Assembly (NCBI GenBank): GCA_934045075.1
Contig: OW203726.1
Location: 18,539,988-18,603,987 of the forward strand
DNA length: 64,000 bases
Direction of reading: 5' to 3'
DNA from: Yponomeuta sedellus
Taxonomy: Eukaryota; Arthropoda; Insecta; Lepidoptera; Yponomeutidae
Shown here: piece after piece, positions 1-9,560 of the stretch
How positions within the stretch are numbered: position 1 is the stretch's first letter
How the letters are laid out: every line of letters begins with the position of its first letter
Notes under the pieces: model-generated
Seen by the model: the letters and a program-made list of their open reading frames with translations, nothing else
Database searches by the model: none
Told to the model about the DNA's origin: nothing
Translations under genes and position numbers: made by a program

Positions 1-524
1 CAACCATTCATGGTTCGTTATGAAATTAAATTCTCCAACAGCAGCGTATTGATGTGACGAACGGTTTTGAAGTGACAATATTGTCAGACATGTTACTTTC
101 ACTTTTCACTGTAGAAGGAGGGTATATGCAGCTTGAATAACGTGTAAAACAGGTCAACAGTTTGTTGAGTATCGATCATTGTTTAATGGTAACTTAAAAA
201 AGGAAAATATTTTTTTACTAGTTTACTCAACAAGAATTCGAACTGGTACAATTTAATGAAAAAAAAAACATACTTAATTTTCGTAAGAATCATCTCCTGG
301 CAGTAACAAACTCAACAAAAAACACTGTAGTGTACTTGGACCATAAGCGCAACAAAAATCATGTCAGAATCCCGACGTTTGGGTGACAGTTTTTTTCTTT
401 ACCAAATTCCTACAACTACTTTACGCTGCGTAAAAAATAATTAAGATTTTTTTCTTATTATTTTTGCTTATCTGTCCCGCGTACCTATCGACTTCTTTTC
501 CGATGAACTTGTAATGTTGTATAA
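1..524. other. AT-rich DNA, no gene recognised
   Basis: Homopolymer A and T runs and short meaningless ORFs only. I see no repeat shared with the rest of the window until about 525. Confidence 0.5.
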
Positions 525-770
525 CTTTTGTAAATAATAAAACTGGAACGACTTGAACTGTTGCTTTATTTGTAGATACTGTTATTTTATAATAAAACAG
601 AAAACTGGATAAAAACGGATGAGCAGGTAAAATAGTCAAGATCTAGTCAATGTGTGAGGTGGTAATGATGAAAAATGAAGGAATTTTAGATATGTGTGAC
701 ATAATTTAAATATTTGAAAATGATAGCAAAAGAATGGTGTAAAGAGGTTTGCACCGTTACAAACTAACAA
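525..770 (+). repeat. Unknown repeat, arm 1 of inverted pair
   Basis: About 245 bp that reappears inverted at 3940-4185. Shared landmarks include 'ggaacgactt', 'aactggataaaaacggat', 'taatgatgaaaaatga', 'tttgaaaatgata' and 'aagaggttt'. Similarity by eye is roughly 80 percent, with small indels. No coding capacity. The pair brackets the SINE-X cluster. It could be two dispersed copies of one non-autonomous element or a small inverted duplication. Confidence 0.65.
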
Positions 771-891
771 AAAAAAATACTTTCGACTGCAATAAAACTG
801 TCAAATATTTTATACTGTTGTGTGTCAATCATAAGATAAGATAAAAATATTGTTTATTCTACACCAGCTAGGGGAATACAACGTCACGATT

Positions 892-1015
892 AAAGTTTTA
901 TCTCGTTATCGGCTAGCATCGTGCTTTATTTCACCGCGTAAATCAACATGCCGCTAACTCATAGTGGGATAAAACATTTAATAAAACCTATCGCAAATAG
1001 TGGGATAAACTTTTC
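892..1015 (+). mobile_element. MITE-like element (family shared with 27451-27538)
   Basis: The left end reads 'aaagttttatctcgttatcgg'-like sequence and the right end has two copies of the opposite end ('atagtgggataaa' at 961 and 998). The copy at 27451-27538 has the same ends, 'aagttttatcccactatcgg' and its inverse. No ORF, so non-autonomous. The doubled right end here suggests a rearranged copy. Confidence 0.45.
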
Positions 1016-1019
1016 TTTG

Positions 1020-1130
1020 TGCTCCCAAGCATAAAATAATAACAAAATTACATACAGTATTACTGGCAGCCTTATTGCTTTCAGCAATTTCTTCCACACA
1101 ACCGACGATGGAGAGTTGCAAATTGTTAGA
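1020..1130 (-). mobile_element. LINE 3'-end fragment (class ending 'aataaggccgcc')
   Basis: Read on the minus strand it resembles the tails at 46650, 46870 and 60176: a 'ggaagaaattgct' block, then 'aataaggc', then an AT-rich end. Such tails are common 3' ends of lepidopteran non-LTR retrotransposons. 5'-truncated with no coding part. Confidence 0.4.
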
Positions 1131-1470
1131 ATAGTGGTACAAACCAACCAGTTTAAACTGTCATGTTAGTACTAAAGACCGCCGCTAGGTGCGCTTCTGT
1201 CATTGTCTTATGTCTCTCTTAATTAGACTTCCTTGTAATGTCTGACTGTGCAAAACTGCTCCTCTAAATAAATCCAAGTGAAACTATGTAATCCAGTTTG
1301 AATCGCCCCCAATCCAATACCAATTATGAGATATTAATATTATTTTTATTTCCTACATTTCTGCATAAACTTATGTATCGATTTCAGAACGTTTTCATAG
1401 CGATCGCGGTTTTTTTGTAATAATTTTCAGAGTTTAGTTTATTACAAGCTTACTTCGTCTAAAAAACAAT
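1131..1470. other. No gene or repeat recognised
   Basis: AT-rich sequence without a credible ORF or a repeat I can match elsewhere in the window. Confidence 0.4.
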
Positions 1471-1562
1471 GTCCTAGGCACTGCAGCGTTCTAGTGGTCC
1501 TTTCACCCATCTTATGTGAGTGTGCGAATGAAGGTGCCACTGGACGCGGTATAAATCATCTC
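1471..1562 (+). mobile_element. tRNA-SINE (SINE-L) 3' fragment
   Basis: Matches the 3' part of the complete copy at 17767-18140: 'ggcactgcagcg', 'gtggtcctttcaccc', 'ccactggacgc' and 'tataaatcatctcatt'. 5'-truncated, as is usual for LINE-mobilised copies. Confidence 0.6.
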
Positions 1563-2139
1563 ATTACGTAGATGCAAAGGCTTTTATTACAATTCATTAA
1601 GTGAAACCTATATTATGTTGAAGTGTTATACTGTCAACGCTATATTATGTTGAAGTGTTATACTCGACTTTCAGCTTCACAATATTGTTTTTAAAACTTC
1701 CTCTTTGAGTGGAGTTAAATTGTGATCAGTCCGGCTTTTGAAACTCTATGAAACTATGAATCTCGGACTACGGCCGGCGGCCTTGCTGTGAAAGTCTGAT
1801 AAAGAATGTGTTTCATTTGGCTTTGTCACATACGAGCTTTGCTCTTATCGAGCGCGATAAAGCGATGGAAAATAAGTAGTACCCATTGCTTTCCTCCATT
1901 TCCGTTTCTAAAGCTAAACGGTGAAACAGGGATAGCATCACCAAAGCACACAGCCAACAACTTAGTCACGATATGTCTAACGTACCATATCTCTGGCTAC
2001 TCAGAGTAAGGCTCGGTGGGAGTGCTCCTGAACCCAATAGCAGCCCGGACCCTACCAAGGACATGTAGCGGGTCGTGTCTTTACCTTCTAAAAGCTTGTT
2101 CAAACGAAGGATTTGTGGTGTTACTGCAGATATTTCTTT
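1563..2139. repeat. Short tandem duplication in unannotated DNA
   Basis: A block of about 25 bp beginning 'ctatattatgttgaagtg' occurs twice, near 1609 and 1640. The remainder has no gene or repeat I recognise. Confidence 0.4.
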
Positions 2140-2281
2140 TTTATGCAGCCTATGAAATGTCCTACTGCTGGGCGGTTACCAGAGTGCTCACAGCGGATTG
2201 GCAATTTGAAGCTCTGCGGTATTTGAACACTTCAGACACTCAGGTTTCCTCGCCATATTTCACTTCTCTGCAGATATGCTT
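2140..2281 (-). mobile_element. SINE-L 3' fragment, host of a SINE-X insertion
   Basis: Minus-strand SINE 3' part: 'tgtcctactgctgggc', 'gcggattggcaatttgaa' and 'cacttcagacactcagg'. The SINE-X copy at 2282-2504 lies at its downstream edge. Confidence 0.55.
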
Positions 2282-2504
2282 TTTTAAAAACATATTTAGA
2301 GGCTTAACATTCCACCCATGCCGGGATCCGAACCCGCGACCTCTGGCTATCCGCGCCAGCGCACTTTCCAACTGAGCTAATGGGCGACTTACCGGCATCA
2401 GTGAAATTTCGAACCTCTTTACTGTACCTATTACGTGCGTAGACGTACGTAAATAGGTTTTGAATTAGTCCTTAGCACGGGTTAGTGCATTAAAAATAAT
2501 ATAA
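2282..2504 (+). mobile_element. SINE-X copy with inverted 5' part
   Basis: The tRNA-like body (2315-2386) is on the minus strand. The 3' tail ('ccttagcacgggttagtg', then 'attaaaaataatataa') is on the plus strand. The flanks 'agatatgctt' (2272-2281) and 'agatatactt' (2505-2514) agree at 9 of 10 bases, a probable TSD. This is one of several copies with the body inverted relative to the tail. Confidence 0.65.
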
Positions 2505-2637
2505 AGATATACTTATGTTCTTGGGCTTTAAAACATATAATATTAAACAACTATAAATGATTATACTATTTTTATTTTAATGCACTAACCCGTGCTAAGG
2601 AACAAATTTAAAAACCTATTTAGAGGCTAAAAATTTC

Positions 2638-2708
2638 ACCCATGCCGGGATTCGAACCCGCAACCTCTGGCTATCCGTGCCAGCGCTCTACCAATTGAGC
2701 CAATGGGC
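2638..2708 (-). repeat. tRNA-like domain of SINE-X, unit 1
   Basis: Folds as a cloverleaf on the minus strand: D stem GCTC/GAGC, anticodon stem CTGGC/GCCAG, T stem CGGG/CCCG and a six-pair acceptor stem. The A box has the TRGCNNAGYNGG form and the B box reads GGTTCGAATCC, so an internal Pol III promoter is present. The seven-base anticodon loop 'acggata' lacks U33. The unit sits in a repeat, so it is not a functional tRNA gene. Confidence 0.7.
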
Positions 2709-2944
2709 GACTCACGGCATCAGTGAAATTTCGAACCAGTTTACACTATTCTCTGTATTACGTACAGGCAGCGACATCTGACTTAAGCAAATTGCATTAC
2801 TTACAGCCCCGACTACCTACTTTGCAGTTAGGTTTAACATCGGAACGATATCACTGTACCCACATGATTATTCTATTTTTATTTTAATGCACTAACCCGT
2901 GCTAAGGAACAAATTTAAAAACCTATTTAGAGGCTAAAAATTTC

Positions 2945-3015
2945 ACCCATGCCGGGATTCGAACCCGCAACCTCTGGCTATCCGTGCCAGCGCTCTACCA
3001 ATTGAGCCAATGGGC
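2945..3015 (-). repeat. tRNA-like domain of SINE-X, unit 2
   Basis: By eye identical or nearly identical to unit 1 and exactly 307 bp away. A and B boxes are intact. Confidence 0.7.
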
Positions 3016-3251
3016 GACTCACGGCATCAGTGAAATTTCGAACCTCTTTACACTATTCTCTGTATTACGTACAGGCAGCGACATCTGACTTAAGCAAATT
3101 GCATTACTTACAGCCCCGACTACCTACTTTGCAGTTAGGTCTAACATCGGAACGATATCACTGTACCCACATGATTATACTATTTTTATTTTAATGCACT
3201 AACCCGTGCTAAGGAAAAAATTTAAAAACCTATTTAGAGGCTAAAAATTTC

Positions 3252-3322
3252 ACCCATGCCGGGATTCGAACCCGCAACCTCTGGCTATCCGTGCCAGCGC
3301 TCTACCAATTGAGCCAATGGGC
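3252..3322 (-). repeat. tRNA-like domain of SINE-X, unit 3
   Basis: Third body of the array, again 307 bp on. Its upstream head stops short near 3417, at the junction with the inverted unit. Confidence 0.7.
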
Positions 3323-3664
3323 GACTCACGGCATCAGTGAAATTTCGAACCTCTTTACACTATTCTCTGTATTACGTACAGGCAGCGACATCTGACTTAA
3401 GCAAATTGCATTACTTAATTTATTTACATTAATTTTTAGCCTCTAAATAGGTTTTTAAATTTGTTCCTTAGCACGGGTTAGTGCATTAAAATAAAAATAG
3501 TATAATCATGTGGGTACAGTGATATCGTTCCGATGTTAAACCTAACTGCAAAGTAGGTAGTCGGGGCTGGAAGTAATGCAATTTGCTTAAGTCAGACGTC
3601 GCTGCCTGTACGTAATACAGAGAATAGTGTAAAGAGGTTCGAAATTACACTGATGCCGTGAGTC

Positions 3665-3735
3665 GCCTATTGGCTCAATTGGTAGAGCGCTGGCACGGAT
3701 AGCCAGAGGTTGAGGGTTCGAATCCCGGCATGGGT
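3665..3735 (+). repeat. tRNA-like domain of SINE-X, inverted unit
   Basis: Same body on the opposite strand. Small differences, 'gcctattgg' and 'ggttgaggg', distinguish it from the three tandem units. Confidence 0.7.
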
Positions 3736-3776
3736 GAAATTTTTAGCCTCTAAATAGGTTTTTAAACTATAAATGA

Positions 3777-3939
3777 CCCATTGTTAATTTTATATGGTTT
3801 TACAATTTCTCAGGTTTGTGGCACTGTTATCAGATGCTATTTAGTTTTATCTGCACTTCGGTTACTTATCTCAGTAATCGACATTCCTCAATATGAAAAT
3901 TTCATATTAAGGTTAGCATGTAGCTAACCTTTGTGACGG
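3777..3939. repeat. Spacer with two short palindromes
   Basis: Contains 'atatgaaaatttcatat' and 'ggttagcatgtagctaacc' just before the inverted repeat arm at 3940. No other content recognised. Confidence 0.4.
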
Positions 3940-4185
3940 TACAAACCTCTTCATACCATTTTTATTTCTTTTTCTATCTATCATTTTCAAACATTTAAAT
4001 TACGTCACACATTCTTCGATTTCCCTCATTTTTCATCATTACTACTTTACTCTTTGACCAGATCTGACTTTTTTAGCTGCTTCTCCGCTTATCCGTTTTT
4101 ATCCAGTTTTTCTGTTTTACTATTACTCCAAATATCTATAAATAAAACCACACCTGAAGTCGTTCCAGAGTTTTTATTATTTGTA
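3940..4185 (-). repeat. Unknown repeat, arm 2 of inverted pair
   Basis: Inverted relative of 525-770 (see that entry). The arms lie about 3.2 kb apart with the SINE-X array between them. Confidence 0.65.
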
Positions 4186-5121
4186 AAGATATCCAATGTC
4201 ACACCTTAATATGAAATAGAAGGTCTGATAGCCAGATTGAATGAGGAGAAAGGAGTGACTGAAAAAAATTGTAGGGGTCGGGCTGCCGCTAGACTAAATG
4301 ATTTAGCTCGGGAAACAACCCCCCTCGGCACCTTGGATATCTTCCAGAAAAATGCTAATACATACTCGCTTTATAAAATTTTCGGGGGCACCGTCGCGCA
4401 CCATTATCTTCCAGAAGCCTTTCTTCTTTATCGATAGCTTTTGTGGCGTTACATCAACATAGAATTGGAATGTTATTCATATGATTTTCTTATTTTTCTT
4501 TGTAGGATAATTCAGCGCAGGGCGTGATTTTCGTTTCGCACTATATACGCAAATTTCACAATGACAAGTTAACCTCATGATTCGAAAAACATTAATCAGA
4601 GCACTCCATTTGACATGTTCCAGAAATTGTGCACTTAAAAAAACCGTGTACACTATGCTGATAACTCTTTCCGGCCGTGGTTGCGCGCCTTTGCTGACTA
4701 CACCTGCCAACCATTAATATAAGAAGATAATCAGCTGAGTTTTGAGCGTGCGTGACTTGTAAAACAAAGCTAATTTTACTTATTTGCCACAAAGTCCACC
4801 TTGATATCAAATACGGTGTTAATTTTTTGTAAAAACATGTTTGAGCCCATACATTAAACGGTAGGTTAAGACCCGTTTAATATAAAGAACTATGTTTGAA
4901 TGCGTGTACGCTTCCTACAACACACTTCTTACTTCTTCCAGGTTCAATTGGAATTTGGGCCGTAAATGAAGGCTTAGCCTCGGTCAGCAGATAACAATTT
5001 CTTGGACTGAGGTCATGCTCTTCATCCATGTATATGTTCCATGTTCCAGAAGTGACATGGCGACTACCCCCAAATGCATGACATGTATCGTTATTGTGGA
5101 TTAGGATGCATATAATAATTA
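4186..5121. other. No gene or repeat recognised
   Basis: Only short ORFs without recognisable domains, the longest about 108 codons overlapping a repeat tail. I match no repeat here. Confidence 0.4.
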
Positions 5122-5298
5122 CCCGCGGGGCACAGATTTTCAAGATATTTTTCCGCAGTAAAATGTAACCTATGTGTTCATCCAGGGTGTCAGCTAACTC
5201 CATACCATATTAATTAAAATCGCTCCAGCTGTTTAGACGTGAAGAAGTTACAAACATACACACTCGCACACTCGCAAACTTTCGTCTTTATAATACCT
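5122..5298 (-). mobile_element. RTE-type LINE tail
   Basis: Minus-strand version of the tail at 27915-28094: 'gcggggcacag' at the 3' end, 'ctggagcgatttt' and 'aaagtttgcgagtg' upstream. In Lepidoptera such tails are typical 3' ends of RTE-class non-LTR elements. That assignment is from general knowledge; no coding part is present. Confidence 0.55.
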
Positions 5299-5714
5299 AT
5301 TAGTTCGTGATTCGTGGTGTGAACCAAAGTCACGGGCCGAAAATTTCAGCCACATTTATGTTGTGAAGACAGCCCACTGTACGTGGGCTGTTCACAAACT
5401 ATAGGCAGTAGTTTAGTACCACGCTACAACATAAACGTTGGTAACAATATCCGGTAGTTTAGTAGCCGGCAGCCAGATTGTCTGATTATAAAATTACATA
5501 TTATTTATAGTAATAACCTCGGTAGGTTCGCGAAACCGGAATTTTATTCGACATTCCGCAAGGTCAGAAGTAAATGTGAGTTTCACTTATTTAATTATTA
5601 ATATCGTATCGTACGCGTTTAATCATGTACTCACTGATTTTTTATGCTAACTACCAGTACCAGTATTTCTATTTTTACTTCTAGTAAAAACAAACTAAGG
5701 CCCGGTTTTCACGG
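5299..5714. other. No gene recognised; one short hairpin
   Basis: 'cagcccactgtacgtgggctg'-like hairpin near 5370, otherwise featureless. Confidence 0.4.
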
Positions 5715-5852
5715 TCTTAGTACGCTCGGACCGAGTGCGCCATCCGAGGAAACTAATGCTTCTGATTGGACGGTTTATCGTGACAACACCAAAATAGCCA
5801 ATCAGAAGCTTTAGTTTACTCGGATGGCGCACTCGGACCGAGCGCACTAAGA
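5715..5852. mobile_element. MITE with long terminal inverted repeats
   Basis: The left arm, starting 'tcttagtacgctcggaccg', and the right arm, ending 'cggaccgagcgcactaaga', are inverted copies of about 55-60 bp around a short spacer. The 138 bp could fold almost completely back on themselves. No ORF. The TSD is unclear. Confidence 0.65.
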
Positions 5853-6289
5853 TGTTTCTGGACCAAATCATGTAGGGAATACAGACAAACAGACGTAGAC
5901 CGCGAGCGTAAGTTTTGTAAGAGGTTTTATTTATGTGCGAAACTCTAAAAATGGTCTCGGGCACTACAATCGTAGGACTTCTCCGTTTAGTGCAGGCATT
6001 ACGTTTTTAGGGTCCCGTAGTCGACAAGGAACCTTTGCAATGCACCTTTCCTGGCTTAACGGTTGATCGTAGAAACGAAAAAAAAATCAGGGTAGTAGCA
6101 CATATAACTTCAAAAGAAAACTATCTAACTAACAACCTAATAGGCGACCAACGTATAAGTGGAAAACTTAGTTCAAAATCCATAACAAATTACGTTTATG
6201 AAGTGGTTAGTGCTCTGCAGTGGGTCGTTTGTAGGCTATGCAAAAAAAGTTATTCGTTCAGTTAACAGGTAAAACCTTTCTTAGAGCGT
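5853..6289. other. No gene recognised
   Basis: A short block near 6008 ('agggtcccgtagtcgacaag') resembles one at 21880 and is probably a repeat fragment. Nothing else matched. Confidence 0.35.
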
Positions 6290-6480
6290 TACTAGATAGC
6301 GGTGCGGTAGAACGGTTCTCAAACGGGAGGTCGTGGATTTAAATCCGGTCATGCATCAATTACTTAATTTTCTAAATTATGTACGATTGTGAAGTTATAG
6401 TAGCAATACCACTCGTTAACCGTGAAGGACAACATAATGAGGACTCCTGAGTATATAAAGTGTTAACACACTTCAGCGCT
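6290..6480 (+). mobile_element. SINE-L, tRNA-like head and body
   Basis: A tRNA-like head with a degraded B box ('gtcgtggatttaaatcc') is followed by the shared body 'tgtgaagttatagtagcaa', 'ccactcgttaaccgtgaagg' and 'cttcagcgct'. It matches other SINE-L copies in the window on both strands. Confidence 0.6.
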
Positions 6481-7165
6481 TACTGCGTACAATAGCCCAA
6501 CTATGGCGAAGTGCGGAAATCTTAAGTATAACTAATTCCCTCCTACGGAACCCTATACTGCGAGTGGCCAACACGCACTTGGCGGTTTTTTATTACTTTT
6601 TTCTGCTGCCATTGTCCGGTTCACTTCCAGCGCCACGAAGTTTAAACAAAACAGTTTTTTCATTCCGGTAGAGACAATTAAGAAGCACAATGAGTAATGT
6701 TATCTGCTAGGTAATCTTCTTATGCATCCAATCTATAAGGAAGGTAATATATTTTATTACCTTATTAGACCGCCAATTGTATAACATTACTCAGATTTAA
6801 GAAGTTATGATTGTATTATTTTTAAAAACCTATTTAGAGGCTAAATATTCCACTCATTATTTTTTTCTGGTAGTGTAATAAACTGTTTTCTATCTACCCA
6901 TCTCTATTTTACATAATTATGACAAAGGCTGTAATTTGTTTTTGAGAACTTTATTCTCAATACTATACACATTCAAACCTCAATTCATGTCCTCTAAGCA
7001 TATTAGTAGCCATGTTTCATTTCGATCCGGCGGCGTTCCGTTTGTAAATATAAAGCTACGTTTGTTAGTCCCATACAAACGTTGTTTGTTTTTTATTTAC
7101 AAACGCCACGCCGGGTTGAGGTGTGGAAGTGTTAAATTTGGATGATTACTGTGCAGCCCCTTTAG
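6481..7165. other. Unannotated DNA with two tiny repeat scraps
   Basis: 6740-6785 resembles the 'ttattagaccgcc' LINE tail class. 6825-6858 is a SINE-X 3' scrap ('cctatttagaggctaaa'). No gene recognised. Confidence 0.4.
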
Positions 7166-7390
7166 TATCATCATCATCAACCCATTATGTCCCCACCAAG
7201 GGGCACCGGTCTCGTCCCTGAGGAAGGTATAAGCCATACTACACCACTGGGGCCAAGTTCAGATTGGTGGAGGCTTGCAAAACTAGTGGCTGGTCTTACT
7301 GTTAGAAGTTTTCAAGCCGCCCTAAGGCCTCTGACTTGGCTTAACGACTATGATCTATTGACGGTAGCTGGCACCGACTGCTTAACGTGC
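7166..7390 (-). mobile_element. 5S-SINE (left part, minus strand), interrupted
   Basis: Starts with a (atc)n tail at 7167-7180, then matches the 3' two thirds of the 5S-SINE: 'tgtccccacc', 'aaggtataagccatac', 'gaggcttgcaaaac', 'aagccgccctaaggcctct' and 'cttaacgtgccttgcgaa'. A hAT-like element interrupts it at 7399. A few bases resume at 8248. Confidence 0.7.
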
Positions 7391-7398
7391 CTTGCGAA

Positions 7399-8239
7399 TA
7401 GGGTTGCCAGATGATAATTTGATAAAGTAGGGCAGATGGGTCTAAAAAGGAGGATTTTCTGTAGAAAAGGATGACATTTACAAATTAAACGATCTTTTTT
7501 ATAAACAGTACATTTATTTTACCTGTTAAATTCCTACTAGATTCCAATTAGCGGAATTAGCGCACCGAAAAAATCCCCGTGACCAAACCGGTTTAGTCGC
7601 GCGCCTACCCCAATTTCTTATCATTGCTAGAATTTTAGTTCTGTAAAAAGATTTATCATCTTGAATATATGTACCCCATACTTAACTAATAATAATATGT
7701 AAACAACTACGAAACATTCACCAATAATCATATTTAGCTGAGCTGCCAATTTTTGCAAGAAGTTCTTGATATTTCAACAAATAATTATGAATACCACACG
7801 CTAACGGTGAAGGAAAACCATCGTGAGGAAACCCGCGGCTTGGTTGGCTCCGCACGTATTGACTAGTCTTTCCTTTGGGCTAGGCCGACTAAGCTGTCAG
7901 GATGGTATAGGTGCTGGGCAATCCTACACCATCTATAAAACCATGTCTCAGGCACTACAGCGTCGGAGTGGTCCCTTCACCTGTGAAGAGACTACTGGAC
8001 GCTGTATAAATCATCTCTTTAAGTAGATGCAAAAAGGCCAATTATGAAAATCTTCACAAGTCATATAGTCTGTTCCTCTCTTTGCTCCATTCAGTATTCA
8101 AAAATTTCGTGTCACATGTCGCACGACACGATATTTTGAGCGTTTGCAAAAAGGAGGACTTACAAAAGGTAAAGGAGGACGGGAGGACAAAACATGGAGA
8201 ATGACATGTCCTCCTTTTGGATACCATCTGGCAACCCTA
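7399..8239. mobile_element. Non-autonomous hAT-like transposon inside the 5S-SINE
   Basis: Terminal inverted repeats 'tagggttgccagatg' (left) and 'catctggcaaccctac' minus its last base (right). Flanks are 'cttgcgaa' (7391-7398) and 'cttgcgca' (8240-8247), an 8-bp TSD with one mismatch. The host SINE sequence ('cttgcgaagcacgg' in other copies) resumes correctly. TIR form and 8-bp TSD are hAT hallmarks. No transposase ORF is present, so it depends on another element. It contains a SINE-L copy (7789-8030). Confidence 0.75.
7789..8030 (+). mobile_element. SINE-L 3' part nested in the hAT-like element
   Basis: Matches 17895-18130 closely: 'ataccacacgctaacgg', 'cccgcggcttggttggct', 'gggctaggccgactaagc' and 'tataaatcatctc'. 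It lacks the tRNA-like head, so it is 5'-truncated. Confidence 0.75.
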
Positions 8240-8247
8240 CTTGCGCA

Positions 8248-8659
8248 GCACGGAACCGCAGTATAACAACAACCAATTGTGAATCGGACTCTCAATGGTC
8301 CTCTGAACTGTATAACAGAAACAACAAAACATCAACGCACGCCTGTATCCCTGCCTTTTGTCACGATCCTGACAATGTTATTTGATTCACCAACATTCAT
8401 TCATCGTTGCGCGCATGCCGATGTACAATACGGCGGACTTAATGCCTTAAGCATTTTCTACCAGTCAACCGGAGGAGGTGGAAGAGAACATTGGTAGGCG
8501 TGCAAAAAAAGAGCACGAGAAAAAGTAGAAATGCAATTTAAAATATACTTATATAAGGTATTTATATACTTATCTAGCCCTTGCCCAAATAAAACACATG
8601 GATTTCTAAATAGGTAAGCAATATTACACTGTGGGAAGAATTGGCCAGAGACAAGGAGG
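8248..8659. other. Post-insertion flank with a LINE-type repeat scrap
   Basis: The first bases ('gcacggaaccgc') belong to the interrupted 5S-SINE. 8335-8430 ('gtcacgatcctgac ... cattcatcgttgcgcgcatg') resembles the repeat at 17110, 34965 and 60315. The rest is not recognised. Confidence 0.4.
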
Positions 8660-8715
8660 AGTTAAGATCTAAAGGGGGAGGCCTTTGCCCAGCAGTGGGA
8701 CACAGTCGTGGCTAA
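8660..8715 (+). mobile_element. SINE or LINE 3' tail fragment
   Basis: 'gggggaggcctttgcccag' followed by 'cagtgggaca', the classical lepidopteran SINE/LINE 3' block. Similar short tails occur inverted at 13877 and on the plus strand at 59040. Confidence 0.5.
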
Positions 8716-8926
8716 CTAAAAAAATAAATTACTATGCGAGTCCACTTGCACTTGGCCGGTGTTTAGTTTGCAGGCATGCCCAGCGCCTAAGCCATAAAAC
8801 AATTTTGTTCTGCGACCTCTAAACTACCCGCGCAAACGCAGAAAAGACAATGTCAGAACACCAGACCGCACCCCTTGAGACTTCCCTTATGAAATCAGGC
8901 AAGATAATATACATTTATAATGCAGC

Positions 8927-9063
8927 ACAGGCCCGCCACTGTCTTATAATAATATAATCCTCCATCAACCCGACTTGGCCCCCGTGGTGGAGTATGGCTT
9001 TACCTTCCTGCGATGCAGGAAGAGACCCGTGCCCCATGCAGTGGGGACATACAAAGGTGGATA
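8927..9063 (+). mobile_element. 5S-SINE 3' fragment
   Basis: Carries the last third of the family: 'cccgccactgtctta', 'tccatcaacccgacttggc', 'cgtggtggagtatggc', 'ttcctgcgatgcaggaag' and 'gtggggacatac'. The 5S-like head is absent. Confidence 0.65.
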
Positions 9064-9079
9064 TCGAATGCAGCATTAT

Positions 9080-9560
9080 ATATACGCCTCACTGTAGAGC
9101 ACAGCCGTTCTCTGAGGGAGAGAGTGTGGGCCACGCGTGCTCACCGATTTCTAGCGCTGATGTATGTGAGCAATTCTCTCTGAGAGAGAGTGTGGGCTTA
9201 ATCACCACGCGTGCCCACCGATTTCAAGCGCTGAGGTATGTGAACAACTCCGACACTCAGGTTTACTCACAATTTCAAAAACTTATTTAGAGGCTAAAAA
9301 ATTTCACCCATGCCGGGATTCGAACCCGCGACCTCTGGCTATCCGTGCCAATTGAAATTGAAATTGTCCTTAGCACGGGTTAGTGCATTAAAAAAAAAGT
9401 ATAGTTTACTCACAATGTTTCCCTTTAGCGAGTGGTAGTGCTACTATAGCTTCACAAATGTACGTAACTTAGAAAACAGTCATCGGTAGGTATTGTCGAG
9501 ATTCGAACCACGACCTCCCAACTGAGAAGCCGGCATTCTAACGCTCCGTTACCGCCAGTA
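9080..9560 (-). mobile_element. SINE-L, nearly full length, split by a SINE-X insertion
   Basis: Minus-strand SINE. The 3' block ('cactgtagagcacag', with an internal partial duplication of the 'gagagagtgtgggc' segment) lies left of the insertion. The body and tRNA-like head ('gattcgaaccacgacctcc' in reverse) lie right of it. SINE-X at 9274-9403 interrupts it, so SINE-L is the older element. Confidence 0.65.
9274..9403 (+). mobile_element. SINE-X copy with inverted 5' part
   Basis: Perfect 13-bp TSD 'gtttactcacaat' at 9261-9273 and 9404-9416. The minus-strand piece covers the tRNA-like 3' half and the 'cctctaaata' region. It is followed directly by the plus-strand tail 'attgtccttagcacggg'. 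The two pieces meet with little or no overlap, as expected for twin priming. Confidence 0.8.

Larger units (their letters stand above)
2561..3764 (-). mobile_element. Multimeric SINE-X insertion (three tandem units plus one inverted unit)
   Basis: A 1,204-bp insertion bounded by a perfect 12-bp duplication, 'aactataaatga' (2549-2560 and 3765-3776). On the minus strand it contains three tRNA-like bodies (2638-2708, 2945-3015, 3252-3322) spaced exactly 307 bp. After a junction near 3418-3430 it continues with one unit on the plus strand (3431-3764; tRNA-like body 3665-3735). The 3' tail of the last unit, AT-rich and ending 'tagtataa', abuts the left TSD. In SINE sense this is an inverted 5' unit followed by tandem units and a tail. 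That fits twin-primed reverse transcription of one RNA covering several tandem monomers. It could instead be an insertion later expanded by unequal exchange, but the single outer TSD and the inverted end favour one event. Confidence 0.75.

Noticed and set aside
2315..3735. Cluster of tRNA genes
   Set aside because: The cloverleaf sequences lie in a 307-bp repeat unit, are present in many dispersed copies with TSDs, and lack U33 in the anticodon loop. They are SINE-X domains.
5370..5400. Terminator-like hairpin
   Set aside because: A rho-independent terminator has no meaning in this eukaryotic context, and no gene precedes it.
5695..5964. 89-codon minus-strand ORF
   Set aside because: Runs through the MITE at 5715-5852; its reading frame is a by-product of the inverted repeat.
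8994..9290. 98-codon ORF
   Set aside because: Built from 5S-SINE and SINE-L sequence; no protein support.
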